Positions 48,581-63,481 are shown, counted from the first letter of the stretch. The stretch is DNA of 64,000 nt from Lota lota (GCA_026745465.1 JACYXH010000175.1:5683501-5747500), one strand, 5' to 3'. Numbers and translations: made by a program. Notes: generated from the sequence alone by a model not told the origin.

Positions 48581-48637
48581 CCACAATCCCTTGTGCATAT
48601 ACGGTCCCCCAGACCGTATATGCACAAGGGATTGTGG
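48581..48637. repeat. perfect 26-bp inverted repeat with 5-nt loop
   Basis: Arms 48581-48606 and 48612-48637 are exact reverse complements around the spacer CCCCA. An outer pair, TACCTTCAA (about 48508-48516) and TTGAAGGTA (about 48642-48650), brackets it asymmetrically. Confidence 0.95.
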
Positions 48638-48779
48638 TTCCTTGAAGGTACAGCGAAAAAAACACGACAAGACAACGACACAACTTAATGCTGCCTGCCC
48701 CACGGCAATTCTGATGATATAAGAGCACAGGCATGAGAGACAGCGAAAAAGTTGTATAAGCCCAAACACACAAAGAGAA

Positions 48780-50931
48780 AATAAATAACTAAATCATTAC
48801 AGGGAACATTAACATTCTCATACATACATTTATATATTTAAATGTACATCAACTATGTTATGCCTTCGGCTGGAAATGATGAATGCTAATAACAGGAATA
48901 GCTCTCCCTTTCATTTTGAACTTTTCAAACCAGCAGCTTTATTCAAAGAGCGGCACAGACGGTGTATAGCAGGTTTTGATGTGAGATGGTGTAATCTAAG
49001 CAGAATTGGATCCATATGTTGTGTGATGAACAGAGTAAACTAAAGGATATCTCACTGCACTCCTCTTCTCTTATTCCTCTTCAATGAAGTCCCCAAAATG
49101 ATAATAATACACATTTCAATAATGCCAGCAAGGCCTTAAATAGCATTTTAAATAGCATAATCTAAATGCTCTAATAGTCGTCTCGTTGGTCGGTTGGTTA
49201 CATGAGTCTCCATTCTGGTATGAGCTGCTGAAACCAAACGTTTTCTTTTTTTCTTCTTTAATTTCAATTCAGTGGATTATGGGTGGTGTCAAATCAAATC
49301 TTGTGACGTTGTCGGCCTATGTTGTATCACTAGAATATGTCTTGTGTCCCTAGAGGACGTTTGTCTTCATACTGACAGAACGAGTGCATCCATAGATATA
49401 GGCATCACATGCCTGGGTACATCCGTCCATCCCTACGTAAACATACTCATCCATCCATCCATCCACTCACCAAACAAGACAAACAGATGCACTTCACACA
49501 AATGTGCACCCCACTAGAGAATAAAACAAAGGGCCCACAACAGTCCAAAAACACTTAACATTCAAACACAAGGTGCTTTATCGAGTGCCACCGGCGTAGC
49601 AGAAGATGAGAATATGATCTCACCTCATTGTTGCCTCTCTTCGGCCCAGCACATCTAGGAGTCTGTGGCTGCTCATACGGAAGATGAAAAGAACCCATGA
49701 CTGCCTGCGGTTCACAAAATAGGACAGTTTAACAGGAGCTGGTCACAGCCTGCACGCTCATGTCTGTTAAGCCAAGAGCATCTGTCCGAGAGTCTGGTAA
49801 CTGGTAACAAGTGGTGAGGGTGGTTCTGTCTCTGCTTGTAGGGCTGGAGAAAGTCAATATTTGTCTTGTTTATTCCAAATCTCTAGTTTGTTGTGTTTAT
49901 TCACCAGTACAGAAGGATTCTGGTCGAGCCTGGTGTTCAGGGGGGGGAAGGGGGGGCCTGTTGGAGCAGGGATGCAAGACATGTGCTTCCACAACAACAT
50001 GCGCATTCTGGATTGAGTTTCTATGTGGAGCACATATTACATTATAAGGATAGGAATATAATTATATCTTAGGATAGGAACAAGAAGAACCTTTCATGCG
50101 TAGTGTATATTAGAACAAACAGTACTTTCAATTTTCGAACAGGTGGTCCCTGAGCAGGTAAGTAAAATAATAAAATCATGAGAAGATGACACATTGAAAG
50201 AGTACAAAATCCTATGGTAGTCAATAAGAGTATACAAACATAATATTTCCCTCATCCCCAACCCTGGATCCTCCCACCAACAACACTAATTTACAAATGT
50301 GTGAAGTCTGCTGTGTGAGTATCCAATGTTTCATTGGACAGAAAAGTCTTTGACAATTTGTTGTTGTTATAAGTTCTGTTAGAAGATTGTTCTGTTGCTA
50401 ATAGCTATATGGCTGTCAAAATGAGAGATGATTGGCCAAGAGAGGTCTTGACTTGGGGAATTCTGCACTCCTCCAGAGTGGTTGACCTCGTGGCTCGTGT
50501 TGTTTATTCTGAGCTGAGTGTAACAAAGTTCCTCAAGGGGGGAAGAGCAGCATTATGAATGATCTTAAAGAATAAGCAATAGGAATAGGTTAATGATAAG
50601 ATTATTTGTATTAAAAGTAGCAAAAAAGTAACCTGCAACATTGGGTTGATGTGTTTTGCTGTTGCTCTGTGTATGGTGTAATGTCTTTTGTTTCTTGAAA
50701 ATCCCTTTAAACTTAATAATGATCAAATTAATGTGACGTAGTTTGCTTGGCGACATCTGAACAGATGGCGTTTCGGACAGAATTGATTTATGTCATGTCT
50801 GTGTGAAAAGATACTGTTCTTATGTATTACTAAACATGAACTTATTTCTAATGCATTTAGTCTTATGGTCTGTCAAGGGAGAAAAAATAGCAGGTTGACC
50901 CTGCATTTACATAAGCTTTCCTCTCTCACTC

Positions 50932-50994
<63 letters not shown>

Positions 50995-52362
50995 TGCTTT
51001 CTCTCTCTCTTTCTATCTCTCTTTATCTATTCTGAGATATGGAAATGTAATCAAATTCCAAAAGAGGCAACGAAAGCCAGCCATATGAGAAGGAATGCGA
51101 TTCAATCTCCACTCCTGTGTATCAACAGATCCCTCCACGGCTGAAGTAAAAAGATAAACGGTAGCACTGTGACCTACTCATCCTTTTTGATGAGGTAACG
51201 TTCTGCTGTAGCTGTTAACCCCTCAGTCCTTTAGGAGACAGGCCTGGGAGAAGAAGACAGAAATAGAAATGCAAGTGGAAGAGGTTTCATAACTGCACGC
51301 ACACCAACCATTACCCGCAAATCTGTTTATCCTTGGGCGTACACGCCGTAGCATACTATAGGGGTGGTCAGGAATAGACAGTAATCTTCCCAATTCGATT
51401 TAGCGCGCTTCATTATGAAATGAAATTGATCAGAAATGGTATCTTTCATGAGAAAAAACATGAGGAGACATCTTCCCTCATTTCTCAGGATTGTTCTATG
51501 TAAGAATCTGTGTGGAGAAATGATTACGTCGTCCATGTGACACATTCACATGTTTCCACACGATGCTGCACAAGGTGAGGCCATTCAATAGCAAATGGTA
51601 AGAAAAAAAAGATAATAGTTTCTTCATGTGGCCCCTGTGTTCACAGAGAAAACCTATTTCTATCAAAATTGCAGTTTGAATCGAGATTCAAAAGCCAATA
51701 CAATTGACTACAACATGTCTAATTATTATGTCGTCTTCTAAATTGGTTTTCAAATGTGTATTTGCATATACATTTGATATTTTTTATTTGGTAATCAAAT
51801 GGACCAAAGTGTTTGTCGTGTCGGTCTAACGCCCCCAAGCGAGGAGACGGCATTAGGCCTGTTTATCCAGCGTGTTCTCATTGAATGTCTCAGACTAATT
51901 ACTTTTCCCCCAAGTGAAAGATATCTGCTCCCAGGTTGATGCATCCCCTCAGTATGTTTTTAACAGAAATGTAAGCCATTATGTTCAGAATTATTCATGG
52001 TGGGCTGCTATCTGTTTGTGTGGTCGTCGTTCAATGTTATAATGCAGAAATCTTGTATTCACTTCAGATAGAATCTAGATCGACTACGATCGCTTGGAGG
52101 AAACTGTTATTTTGAGTAGTGGCAGAGGGAACAGGAGTGTAACTGTTTTTTGTTAAAGAACTCAGTTTTCTGCATTTCTTTTTCAATCTATGAAAGAGAT
52201 GGTCTGCAAGCAGAAACAGACTTTCACTTCAAAGACAAAGCCTTGCATGTACAAAGACAACTATTCTTCATCACCAGCTTTGGAAAAAAAAAACACAAGG
52301 CAGCAAGGCACACCATTTCTAATGTCTATATGTGTAACTTTTGGTAATTATTGATGTGTGTT

Positions 52363-52364
<2 letters not shown>
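48780..52364. other. intergenic stretch, only a (CT)n run recognised
   Basis: A pure (CT)n run lies at about 50930-50991. The rest is AT-rich without recognisable genes or transposon ends. Confidence 0.5.
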
Positions 52365-52409
<45 letters not shown>

Positions 52410-52834
52410 CGGTTTATATTTTTGTCTGTAATTTTCCTGGGACTTGCGCAAAAAAAGAATATTCTTGCAACAAAACAGCAACTCATCTAGTATATTGGAT
52501 CACTGAGTCCCCTCGGATGAGGCCTATTTACCCAATAAGTTCTGCGAGAAGCTGGATGGATGGACGGATGGACGGATGGATGGGTGGCAAAAGAGTGGAA
52601 AATACTAAAAACGGTGTTATTGCATCCACTATACGTGATAACTACATGTTAATTGTATTTCATCTATATGGATAAATTGCAAATTCTCAAGCCTTAGGTA
52701 CATTCAAAAGTGTCCTAATTCTCTTCAAGTCTTGGTTCTTTTGAATTGAATGTTGTTATCCAACCACCTTTCTGCTTCAATGAAAGTGAACTATCTTTCC
52801 TGGGTTATTTCCCCTCCTGTGTGAGGCTGCATGC

Positions 52835-54150
52835 TTGTGTGTATTGTGGTTGTGTGTATTGTGGTTGTATGTATTGTGTTGTGTGTATTGTGGTTGTGTG
52901 TTTCGTGGTGGTGTGTATCATGGTGGTATGTATTGTGGTTGTGTATATTGTGATTGTATTGTATTGTGGTGGTGTATATTGTGTTTGTGTGTAATGTGGT
53001 TGTGTGTAACGGGGTTGTGTGTATTGCGTTGTGTGTTTGGTGGTTGTGTGTATCGTGGTGGTGTGTTTTGTGGTTGTGTGTAATGTGGTTGTGTGTAACG
53101 GGGTTGTGTGTATTGTTGTTGTGTGTATTGTCTTGTGTGTATTGTGTTGTGGGTTTTGTGGTTGTGTGTTTTGTGGTTGCGTGTATTGTGGTTGTATATT
53201 TGATGGTTGTGTGTATTGTCGTTGTGTGTATTGTCTTGTGTGTATTGTGTTGTGTGTTTTGTGGTTGTGTGTAATGTGGTTGTGTGTAACGGGGTTGTGT
53301 GTATTGCGTTGTGTGTTTGGTGGTTGTGTGTATTGTGGTTGTGTATTTGATGGTTGTGTGTATTGTTGTGTGTATTGTGTTGTGTGTATTGTGTTGTGTG
53401 TTTTGTGGTTGTGTGTTTTGTGGTTGCATGTATTGTGGTTGTATATTTGATGGTTGTGTGTATTGTCGTTGTGTGTATTGTCTTGTGTGTACTGTGTTGT
53501 GTGTTTTGTGGTTGTGTGTAATGTGGTTGTGTGTAACGGGGTTGTGTGTATTGCGTTGTGTGTTTGGTGGTTGTGTGTATTGTGGTTGTGTATTTGATGG
53601 TTGTGTGTATTGTTGTGTGTATTGTGTTGTGTGTATTGTGTTGTGTGTATTGTGTTGTGTGTTTTGTGGTTGTGTGTTTTGTGGTTGCATGTATTGTGGT
53701 TGTATATTTGATGGTTGTGTGTATTGTCGTTGTGTGTATTGTCTTGTGTGTATTGTGTTGTGTGTTTTGTGGTTGTGTGTAATGTGGTTGTGTGTAACGG
53801 GGTTATGTGTATTGCGTTGTGTGTTTGGTGGTTGTGTGTATTGTGGTTGTGTATTTGATGGTTGTGTGTATTGTTGTTGTGAGTATTGTCTTGTGTGTAT
53901 TGTGTTGTGTGTTTTGTGGTTGTGTGTTTTGTGGTTGCATGTATTGTGGTTGTATATTTGATGGTTGTGTGTATTGTCGTTGTGTGTATTGTCTTGTGTG
54001 TATTGTGTTGTGTGTTTTGTGGTTGTGTGTAATGTGGTTGTGTGTAACGGGGTTATGTGTTTTGTGGTTGTGTGTTTTGTGGTTGCGTGTATTGTGGTTG
54101 TATATTTGATGGTTGTGTGTATTGTCATTGTGTGTATTGTTTTGTGTGTA
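52835..54150. repeat. GT-rich satellite with ~250-bp higher-order period
   Basis: The basic units are 14-19 bp variants of TGTGTGTATTGTGGT. The marker phrase AACGGGGTT appears at 53008, 53098, 53288, 53535, 53796 and 54046; the last four are 247, 261 and 250 bp apart. Larger blocks have therefore been duplicated in tandem. It creates long apparent open frames on both strands, which I do not regard as genes. Confidence 0.95.
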
Positions 54151-54412
54151 TTACTTATCATTACATCAGGCATCTGTATGGACACCTATTACCTAATATA
54201 AACGCCTAGAGGTCCTTCCTGGCAGTTGCCACTCGCTCTACCTTAAGATGTGACCATCTTTAGGTAGGGCCAACAAGTAACCCAAGGTTAATTCCCGCAG
54301 TCTTGCTATTAATTATATTGTACAAATAAGACTATTGTGGGTGGGTGTATCATGGTTGGTCATAATGATTGTGGGTGTGTGATTTATGATTGTGTGTACT
54401 ATGGTTCTGTGT

Positions 54413-54632
54413 AATTTATTGTGGTTCTGTGTATTATGGTTGTGTATCATGGTTGTGTGTAATGAATTGTGGTTGTGTGTATTATAGTTGTGTATCATGG
54501 TTGTGTGTAATGTATTGTGGTTGTGTGTATTATAGTTGTGTATCATGGTTGTGTGTAATGTATTGTGGTTGTGTGTATTATAGTTGTGTATCATGGTTGT
54601 GTGTAATGTATTGTGGTTGTGTGTATTATGCT
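54413..54632. repeat. 48-bp tandem repeat, about 4.5 copies
   Basis: AATGTATTGTGGTTGTG (first copy AATGAATTG) recurs at 54461, 54509, 54557 and 54605 at exactly 48 bp, with TATTATAGTTGTGTATCATGG between. Composition resembles the satellite 300 bp upstream. Confidence 0.93.
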
Positions 54633-55584
54633 ACGAGGGAAGGCTCTTCTGGTCCTAACAATAGAAAGTCATAATTACCCCCTCTTTCTCGAAGTCACTA
54701 TAGGAGAAATGTGGATTTACAATTACTAACAGGAACAAACACTTTTAGAGAGGCACTGTTTAGATGTTTTTTATTTTATTTTTACTTTATGGTTAAGGCA
54801 AGGAAACGTGTGCGTTTATTGGAATGGTGACACAAGGAAATAGCTTAGACTGATGACGTTCAGGGATGTACAACCATCACGAGGAACACTCAATTTAGAG
54901 TGTACTCAACAAATCCTCCGTTTTCTCACCCTTGTCCCTTAGATGTTGCATATTATGGGCAATTTTTTTGAATTGTATTTCCACATTTTCACAAGGGTGG
55001 GAATTGTTTGTGGTCTCAGAGGAGAGAAGGCGACCTCAGAAAGAGTTAGGGTCTTCTGTCTGGGAAATGCCGCTTAGCCAACGTTTCACTGCCTCTCGGA
55101 TGTAGAATCAGTGCCATAACCCAAGCATATCCCTGTATAACTAGGAGAGATTGTACCATTGAATCTATTTTGACCAAATATATTAATGGCACTCTTCCAG
55201 TGAGTAAGTGATGTGTGTATCATTGCCGTGCGTATGTGGCACTGTGATGTAACGGTCTATTCTTGAGGAAGGGATATCGGGCTTCCTTCACAGAGATGAG
55301 AGACGCTAAGCGTTAGCTAAGGCGCTGTAGTTGCGATGTTGTCGTCAAATCAACGGCCAGACAGGATGTTGCTGGCTCTAATAGACCCAACATATTGCGG
55401 TCAGACACACATTAGCGCCCCTATACCCCGACACTCCCTGTCCTGTTTTACAGCCAAAAGATTATCCTAAGATAAGGGCGTGTCTATCTGCTGCACATTG
55501 CCGTGCCGGTTATTTTCTCATACAGAAGATGGAGTGAGATAATAGGGTAAGATGGAGGATAGGGGATGTCACATCCAAAATCTC

Positions 55585-55760
55585 TCATACACACCAGAAA
55601 ATCTGTTCACATCACCCCAGTTATCCTGCAGTTACACTGGCTTCCCATCAATGCTCAAACCCCTCGTCATTACATTACATTACCCTTCATAGCCTCACCC
55701 CCTTCTGAGCTCCAGGCTTCTCTGAGCAACTTCACCCCTACACTCTCAGGTCCTCTGGCA
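55585..55760 (+). pseudogene. LINE reverse-transcriptase C-terminal fragment, decayed
   Basis: A short frame reads RKSVHITPVILQLHWLPI, matching the HITPVL-LHWLPV motif found near the end of the reverse transcriptase of fish non-LTR retrotransposons of the Rex/L2 kind. Downstream SPPSELQASLSNFTP resembles the following PSYLSELL-like part. No catalytic motifs are nearby, so this is a 5'-truncated remnant. Confidence 0.7.
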
Positions 55761-55880
55761 CTGGACTGCTCACAGTCCCCGAAACCAAAATGGCTTCTGA
55801 GGGGGCTGTTTCGAAACACATATTTCTACTAAACACTACTCCTCCAAACAATACTTCGACATCACCTTTTGGTCCACTGC

Positions 55881-55882
55881 CC

Positions 55883-55932
<50 letters not shown>
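55881..55932. repeat. (TGTC)n tetranucleotide microsatellite
   Basis: Thirteen near-perfect units, followed by a TTA/TTG-rich patch. Confidence 0.95.
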
Positions 55933-55934
<2 letters not shown>

Positions 55935-56710
55935 ACTGTATATTATTAGAAGTATTATTATTATTATTATTGTTATTATTATTATTGTTGTATTTGACAT
56001 TCTGCAATAATGAAAGGCTTATTCAACATGTTAATTAGAGATGGATACCATGGCAGGGGAGATGGTGGGTGTTGTGTTGTAAAAAAGAAATACAAATAAA
56101 TCAGAATATTAATACAAAGTAACGTTAACTAGACCTGCATTTACATAACAAAAGTTAATATACAGTTGAATCATGATAAATTAGCATTATACAGTATATT
56201 CCCATAATCTTTCTGCTGTGTTTCTTGTTCTTTTACTCTGACGGCAAAGGGAGCCAATTGTATCAGGGAAGACGTGACTCTATTTTAGGATTACAAAGGT
56301 TGAGTCACAGTAGTGTGCAATAAGCAGCAGGGCCACATAATTGTGTTATGTTCAGGCCTACAATAGCTGCTGATGAACTACTGATTGTGTCCATGTCATA
56401 TAGTAAAGATTGCCCTGGTAAAGGGCTTGTACGTCAGAATGCATCATGGAATTTTTTGTAGCTGATACTCTGCCATATTGAAAAGACTCAAGAGAGTTGT
56501 TGTACTGTCCTATATTCCCATTAGCCTAAATCATGGTAAATATACCATAACCTAGACCAAACGAAAACGTTGTTTTGCCACATCTCGCATGAGAAATGCT
56601 GTGGCCGTTTCATACAGTGTCTTGCCGTAATGACAAATAATTTCATGGTCATTGCGATGTGACGTCGCAATGTACAAGCCCTATAGTTCCTGCCCGAGCA
56701 AAAGCAAAAA

Positions 56711-56932
56711 GGTGACACTTTACAATAAGGGTACATTAATTAACCAATAATTAACATGAATTAATGCAGTAATAAGCATTAACTAACAATAAACTAATGA
56801 TTAATCAACAGTTAACTAATGGTCAAGTAACTATTAATGAATATTAGTTATTTAGTATTAGTAACATTATTATATAGTGTTAGCGTAGGGGTTAGGGTTA
56901 GTGGTTTAGGATTAGGGTTAGGTTGTGGGGAA
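56711..56932. repeat. MITE-like end plus TTAGGG-like stretch
   Basis: It begins with gtgacactttacaataagg (56712-56730), a terminal sequence I know from abundant fish DNA-transposon-derived elements. It continues with many TAACTAAT/ATTAACTA phrases and ends in GGGGTTAGGGTTAGTGG and GATTAGGGTTAGG. The opposite terminus was not found. Confidence 0.5.
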
Positions 56933-58740
56933 TATCCTAGAATGAACAATAGATACCACCATGCTGGTAATTTCCCAACTGGCCTGGGGCATCATCAACA
57001 GTGGTCTCCTACCATGGTTGATAACCTCAAGCCGTTTGTCAATTTCAACAACTGTCGTATGCTGTTGTCATGTAATCCATCAGTGTGGATTACACGGGTG
57101 CGACAGCTGCATCAGTGAAGGAACAGCAGAGTATATGTGTGAGCGCTAATGCCGGCACGTGGAAGCACATCATAGGTGAGATCAATTGTGCCATGCCTAC
57201 ACCACTCAGAAGCGCCAATGTGACTTCCAAGAAGTTTATTTGAAGTAGTTTGTTCATCAAATAAGCACCATTTGATAAAAAATTAATAAAAGGTTTTCAT
57301 ACTTGGAAGAATCCCAGATTGAATGGGAGTAGAATAGAGTTGAAATGCACGTCATTGCTGGAGCTTCAGCATCATGTACCATGTTACCATTTCCTCAGTG
57401 AAAGAAGCAGTGGCCTATGATGAGCTATTCTTGGAGGGATTTAGCTGTCACGATGGAGCTGAAGTTGTAAAGTGTGATGTTTCTCATAGTTTGACGGAGC
57501 TCCTCCCTCCGGTAAACACGCTCTCTGTTCTCCACCTTTCATCTGTTCCTTATTTGACTGTGTTCTCTCTGAAGAGATAGATCATATTCAGATCAGATAT
57601 TAGCAGTTTAAACATAAAAATCACACTGCCAAAACAGCCTTAAGCAGAGGCTCTCAGACTCAGAGTCAATATTGCTTTAACAAGGATGAGAAGAAACATT
57701 GTCAACAAGAATCAGTACAAGACAAGACGATACAACAAAACTATATCATATTGCCCAATTACAGAATTGCTGGAAAGGAACCATGTGCTTCTAATAATGA
57801 ATAATTGAATTAAATAATTAAAATCGTCATGCTAACCATACATGACACATTGTTAACAATGTTATTGTTGCTACAATGTCCATCATGCTGAAAAATATAC
57901 ACAAACCAAAATAAAAAAGAACATTGAAGGATTATTTTTAAGGGGGTTTCTTTGTCAATTCAAGTCGTCCTGTGTCAGACGCTATTCTGTGGGATGTGCT
58001 GTTCTGACCGGTAACTCACTCTGTATCCTTGTGTTTTAGATCAACAACAGCTGTTTTATAATCAGCCTATTAATGCCCTAATGTGGACCAATGCTGCTTA
58101 ACGAACACAATATGAATGAATAATGATGTATGATTGACTGGGTGGAGGCGACTGCAGGGGCGACGTAGCTACCCCACTGTGTAGGGTCATGCTCATATGA
58201 GCTTAATGTCTTCTCTCCTCTCAGTTTAGTGTTTTAATACATTATATGCCTTATCACCCCCAATCTGTTGAGCTTCTCTGGGCCCAATATTACCTAATCT
58301 TCCCTTGAAGATATCTGTGGTGGCTTCATTTCCTCCAATCCTCGCCACCTCCTCTGTGCCTGTACATCGTCGCCCCCAGTCCCCCCGTCCCCTGCAATAC
58401 ATCAGGTCTGTGTCTTTATTTATGGGCTTTATAAATCATTTAAGAGCTGCTCTTGGTTAATTTGAGTTTAATTGCTACTACTTCATTCATTTACTATTTA
58501 GTCATGTTATGTCATTAAGCATTTATTAGCATTCCCATTCATTATGTAACGTCACATGAAGCCAGACAGATTGCCACATTGATTGGTTAGGTGTGCTGGG
58601 AGGCTCCAAAAGTACGCTGAAGGGTATTACGAATGGTCTGATATGTAAAGGGGCCCTGGTGTAGAAACCATTGCACTCATTCACACATTCATATTGCTGA
58701 GCCAATGCCTCACGGAAGTAAGGGAACATCACTACTTCTG
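56933..58740. other. intergenic stretch, nothing recognised
   Basis: No coding segment, repeat array or transposon end was recognised before the C30 run at 58743-58772. Confidence 0.5.
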
Positions 58741-58741
58741 A

Positions 58742-58742
<1 letters not shown>

Positions 58743-58772
<30 letters not shown>
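58743..58772. repeat. C30 homopolymer
   Basis: Thirty consecutive C on the + strand, followed by further C-rich sequence. Confidence 0.97.
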
Positions 58773-58773
<1 letters not shown>

Positions 58774-59203
58774 TCCCCCGTCCCCCTCCCTTTCGCATTT
58801 CCATCTCCTTAAAAATAGCAGTACACCAACATCACCACTCTATAAGTACTCCTTGTGATTCTAATCAATGGCAGCCTGCTGCATTGCTATTGGCGGAGAG
58901 CTGATGACTCATTTCAACAGGCTGGTGTGGAGGCAAGAGGGGTGAGGGGGTGGACAGGAGGTGGGAGTAGCTCTCTATGCAACGCACTCAAAGAACCCTC
59001 ATTCTAACTGGTTTCTCTCTCTACTTGGGCTTCTTCTAAGCTGGGCGTGTGTTTCGGGATGTGGACGGGAGCCAGACAAATCTATACATGCTTTGGCATT
59101 GTGTAATGTTTTAAATCAGAGCTCTGACTTTTTGATTGTCGCCTTTGAATGCCAGAGCTTTAGGAGGGATGTATTGCTTGAAGACCGGAGCTCAAAAGTA
59201 AGG

Positions 59204-59212
59204 CTATAAAAG
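59204..59212 (+). promoter_or_regulatory. TATA box candidate
   Basis: CTATAAAAG in a G-rich surrounding, followed about 20 bp later by a long (GA)n tract. It is the best core-promoter match on the + strand in the right third of the window. Confidence 0.45.
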
Positions 59213-59230
59213 AGAGGGGAGGTGGCAGAG

Positions 59231-59670
<440 letters not shown>

Positions 59671-59968
59671 GGGCCTGGGCTGATCAGAGTCTGCAGCCCC
59701 CAGCCTTCCCTCTACTGTGGCAGTGAATGCTGCTCCTGTCTGCTTGTGAGAGTGTGTATGTGTGTGTGTGCGTGTGTTTGAAAGCCAGAAGGAGAGGCAG
59801 AGCTGGTGTGTGTCTCTGAGACTCGGATGTGGGGAGAGCAGTGAGAAGCCAATCCACTGGCGCCTTTCCAGTGGGAGAGTGAGTCCGGCGACCGCACAGC
59901 GACGCACTTATTCTGACCGGGAGTCCACCACCAGCCACACACACACACATACACACAAGCACAAACAG
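59671..59968 (+). other. possible non-coding first exon of an unknown + strand gene
   Basis: A GC-richer segment after the GA tract ends at the near-ideal donor acaaacag|gtgagt (59969). Together with the TATA box upstream this looks like a 5' UTR exon. The true 5' limit is unknown and may lie near 59235. No coding exon of the same gene could be recognised up to 64000. In human, the 3' side of MAGI1 faces ADAMTS9 and PRICKLE2, so these are candidates, but nothing in the sequence identifies either. Confidence 0.35.
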
Positions 59969-60465
59969 GTGAGTCCTTTCAACATTATTCTTTCTCATGA
60001 GATGTTCAATGGAAACAATGAGGTGGTTACGTAACTAAAAATAGATCTCTGTTGATGAATGCGTTTTCTTTATTAATACATTTCATTTTGAGGCATTACA
60101 ACAAAACAATTGAACAAAAAAGGCTTTTAAGCACTTGCTTCAAGAATATTGAGTCAGTTTTGAAGAACAATGTTGTGTGAAGGAATTGGTATTTGGTTTG
60201 CGTGTGTGTGTATGTGTGTTTGTGTGTGTGTATGTGTGTTTGTGTGCCTGGGTATTTATGAAAACACATTAGTGATTGTGTGTGTCTGCATGTTTTTGCA
60301 TGTGTGTGTGTGTTTGTATGTGTGTGTTTAATACACACATTGTGTGTGTTTAGTGATTAAACTGGTGTTTGTTTTGGCAAAAATGTGTGAATGCCTGTTT
60401 ACGACTTGATTGACAAGTGAAATTGGCCGTTGGGAGTAAGGGGCAGGTGTGCTATTTAGAGGGCT

Positions 60466-60468
60466 GCT

Positions 60469-60511
<43 letters not shown>

Positions 60512-60575
60512 CGTGCTTGTGTGCCCGCGTGCGTGTGTGGGTGTGTGTGTGCGTGCGCATCACCATGTGCACCAC
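60466..60575. repeat. (TG)n microsatellite, imperfect at its end
   Basis: Pure TG at first, then TG with CG-containing interruptions. Confidence 0.9.
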
Positions 60576-61794
60576 AGAGGCAAGGTGGGTAGAAGGGAAC
60601 AAACACAGCAGTAGAGCAGACTGTTACCCCCAATCGTTTTCAGAAAAACACGCTTAAAACATCTCAGTGGTGGTTGTTGGGGATTTTGAATGTAAATCCA
60701 CAAACAGGAATGATGGTGTGGACACAGTCACCCACGGCGAAGCCCGAAGCCTGCCGTTGTTGACATGGTAGATCTGCCGGTGTTTATCAGAAGCTGAGTA
60801 TGAATCTCTTTTGTCTCGACTGCCTAGTTAAGCACCGTGTGGCGGCTATATGTTCTGTAATCTGGACGGGGTTGTGACAAGCGTCGAGGACAGTATCTAA
60901 CCAAATACGTTTCACATCAAAGTGTGTTCCATTACGTAACGCCGAGTTCAAGATGTGACTGATCTGAAAAAAAACCTGGATCCCTATTTTTAACAATGGA
61001 AATGCGCCCGTTTCTGACGTTTCTTTTACTGCCAGAGGAATCTATGGAAATGTTACCACAGTGCCTCGTTCAAATGGTTAATGTGAATGTCACTACCAGA
61101 AATGAGCTCTCTTCATGCAGTGAACGGCAACAGATTCACATCGACCATGGTGCAGTCATTTAGATTTGCCATGATTTCCCTCTTTTATTCCAATGGCAGC
61201 CGTGTGAGGTTTTCAGCAATACTCCGTTTCCAACTGCTTCCTCACCTTTCACCCAATCAAACCACTTCCCTACCACTACATCAGTATGTGACCCCTTGTG
61301 TAACTGCTACCTGCTCCCTGTACAGGCACACACACACACACACACACACGCGTGCGCGCACTCACACGCGCACATACACACACAGCTGTGGCGAAACAAG
61401 TAGACTGAGTTGTTTTCGTTAGGGTTGTGAACCTGTTGAATATCCTTCATAATATCCCTCTGCAGTCACAGGCTCCCTGGAGCCACCGCGGTGGACAACA
61501 GTAGTGTGTCACGTTTCGTTAAATGATTGTTCAGACAGTATAGGCAGTGGCTGGGTGTCAATTGTCAGCGCTTTGGTCTGAGAACCATGAGCCCATGAGA
61601 GATGACAGTGGTCAGCGCTGCCACAGACCATCGACTGAATGTGAAAAACCCTCCATGTTTGTCGCTCACACCATGGATGCTGTCGTCGAACGCAGCTCAT
61701 GCTGTCAATCTGTCAGAGACTGACGCACAGGGGCCAGCCCCCAGCTCCCAATTGGCCCTATTTATTGTCTCCTTTATCATCTTTTTTTACCGTC

Positions 61795-62297
<503 letters not shown>

Positions 62298-62480
62298 CGT
62301 CCGTCTCTCTGTCTTTATGATTCTCCCACTGGGCCTGGAGTGGCGTCTCTTCGCGGCCAGCCCTCCACCTCCCTTCTTTGCTTCTGGTCGCCACAGAAAC
62401 GGCTGATTCAGGAAGGGTGGGCGGATGCCTCTGAGCTCTTGCTGCTCTGCCCCATGCAGCGCTTTCACAGTACATTCCCT

Positions 62481-62493
62481 GTGTCTGTGCTGC

Positions 62494-62556
<63 letters not shown>
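62481..62556. repeat. (CTG)n/(CAG)n trinucleotide repeat
   Basis: About 20 pure CTG units after a short interrupted lead. The minus strand reads as poly-Gln or poly-Ala, but I see no supporting coding context. Confidence 0.95.
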
Positions 62557-62559
62557 AAA

Positions 62560-63481
<922 letters not shown>

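Noticed and set aside
48581-48637. Rho-independent terminator or miRNA hairpin
   Set aside because: Bacterial terminators do not apply here; the stem-loop is shorter than a pre-miRNA, has an unusually small loop and perfect pairing.
52791-54185. 464-codon minus-strand open frame rich in Thr, His, Asn and Gln
   Set aside because: It is the reading of the GT/CA-rich satellite, whose units lack stops in that frame. There is no domain, and overlapping frames on the + strand are equally long and Cys/Val-rich.
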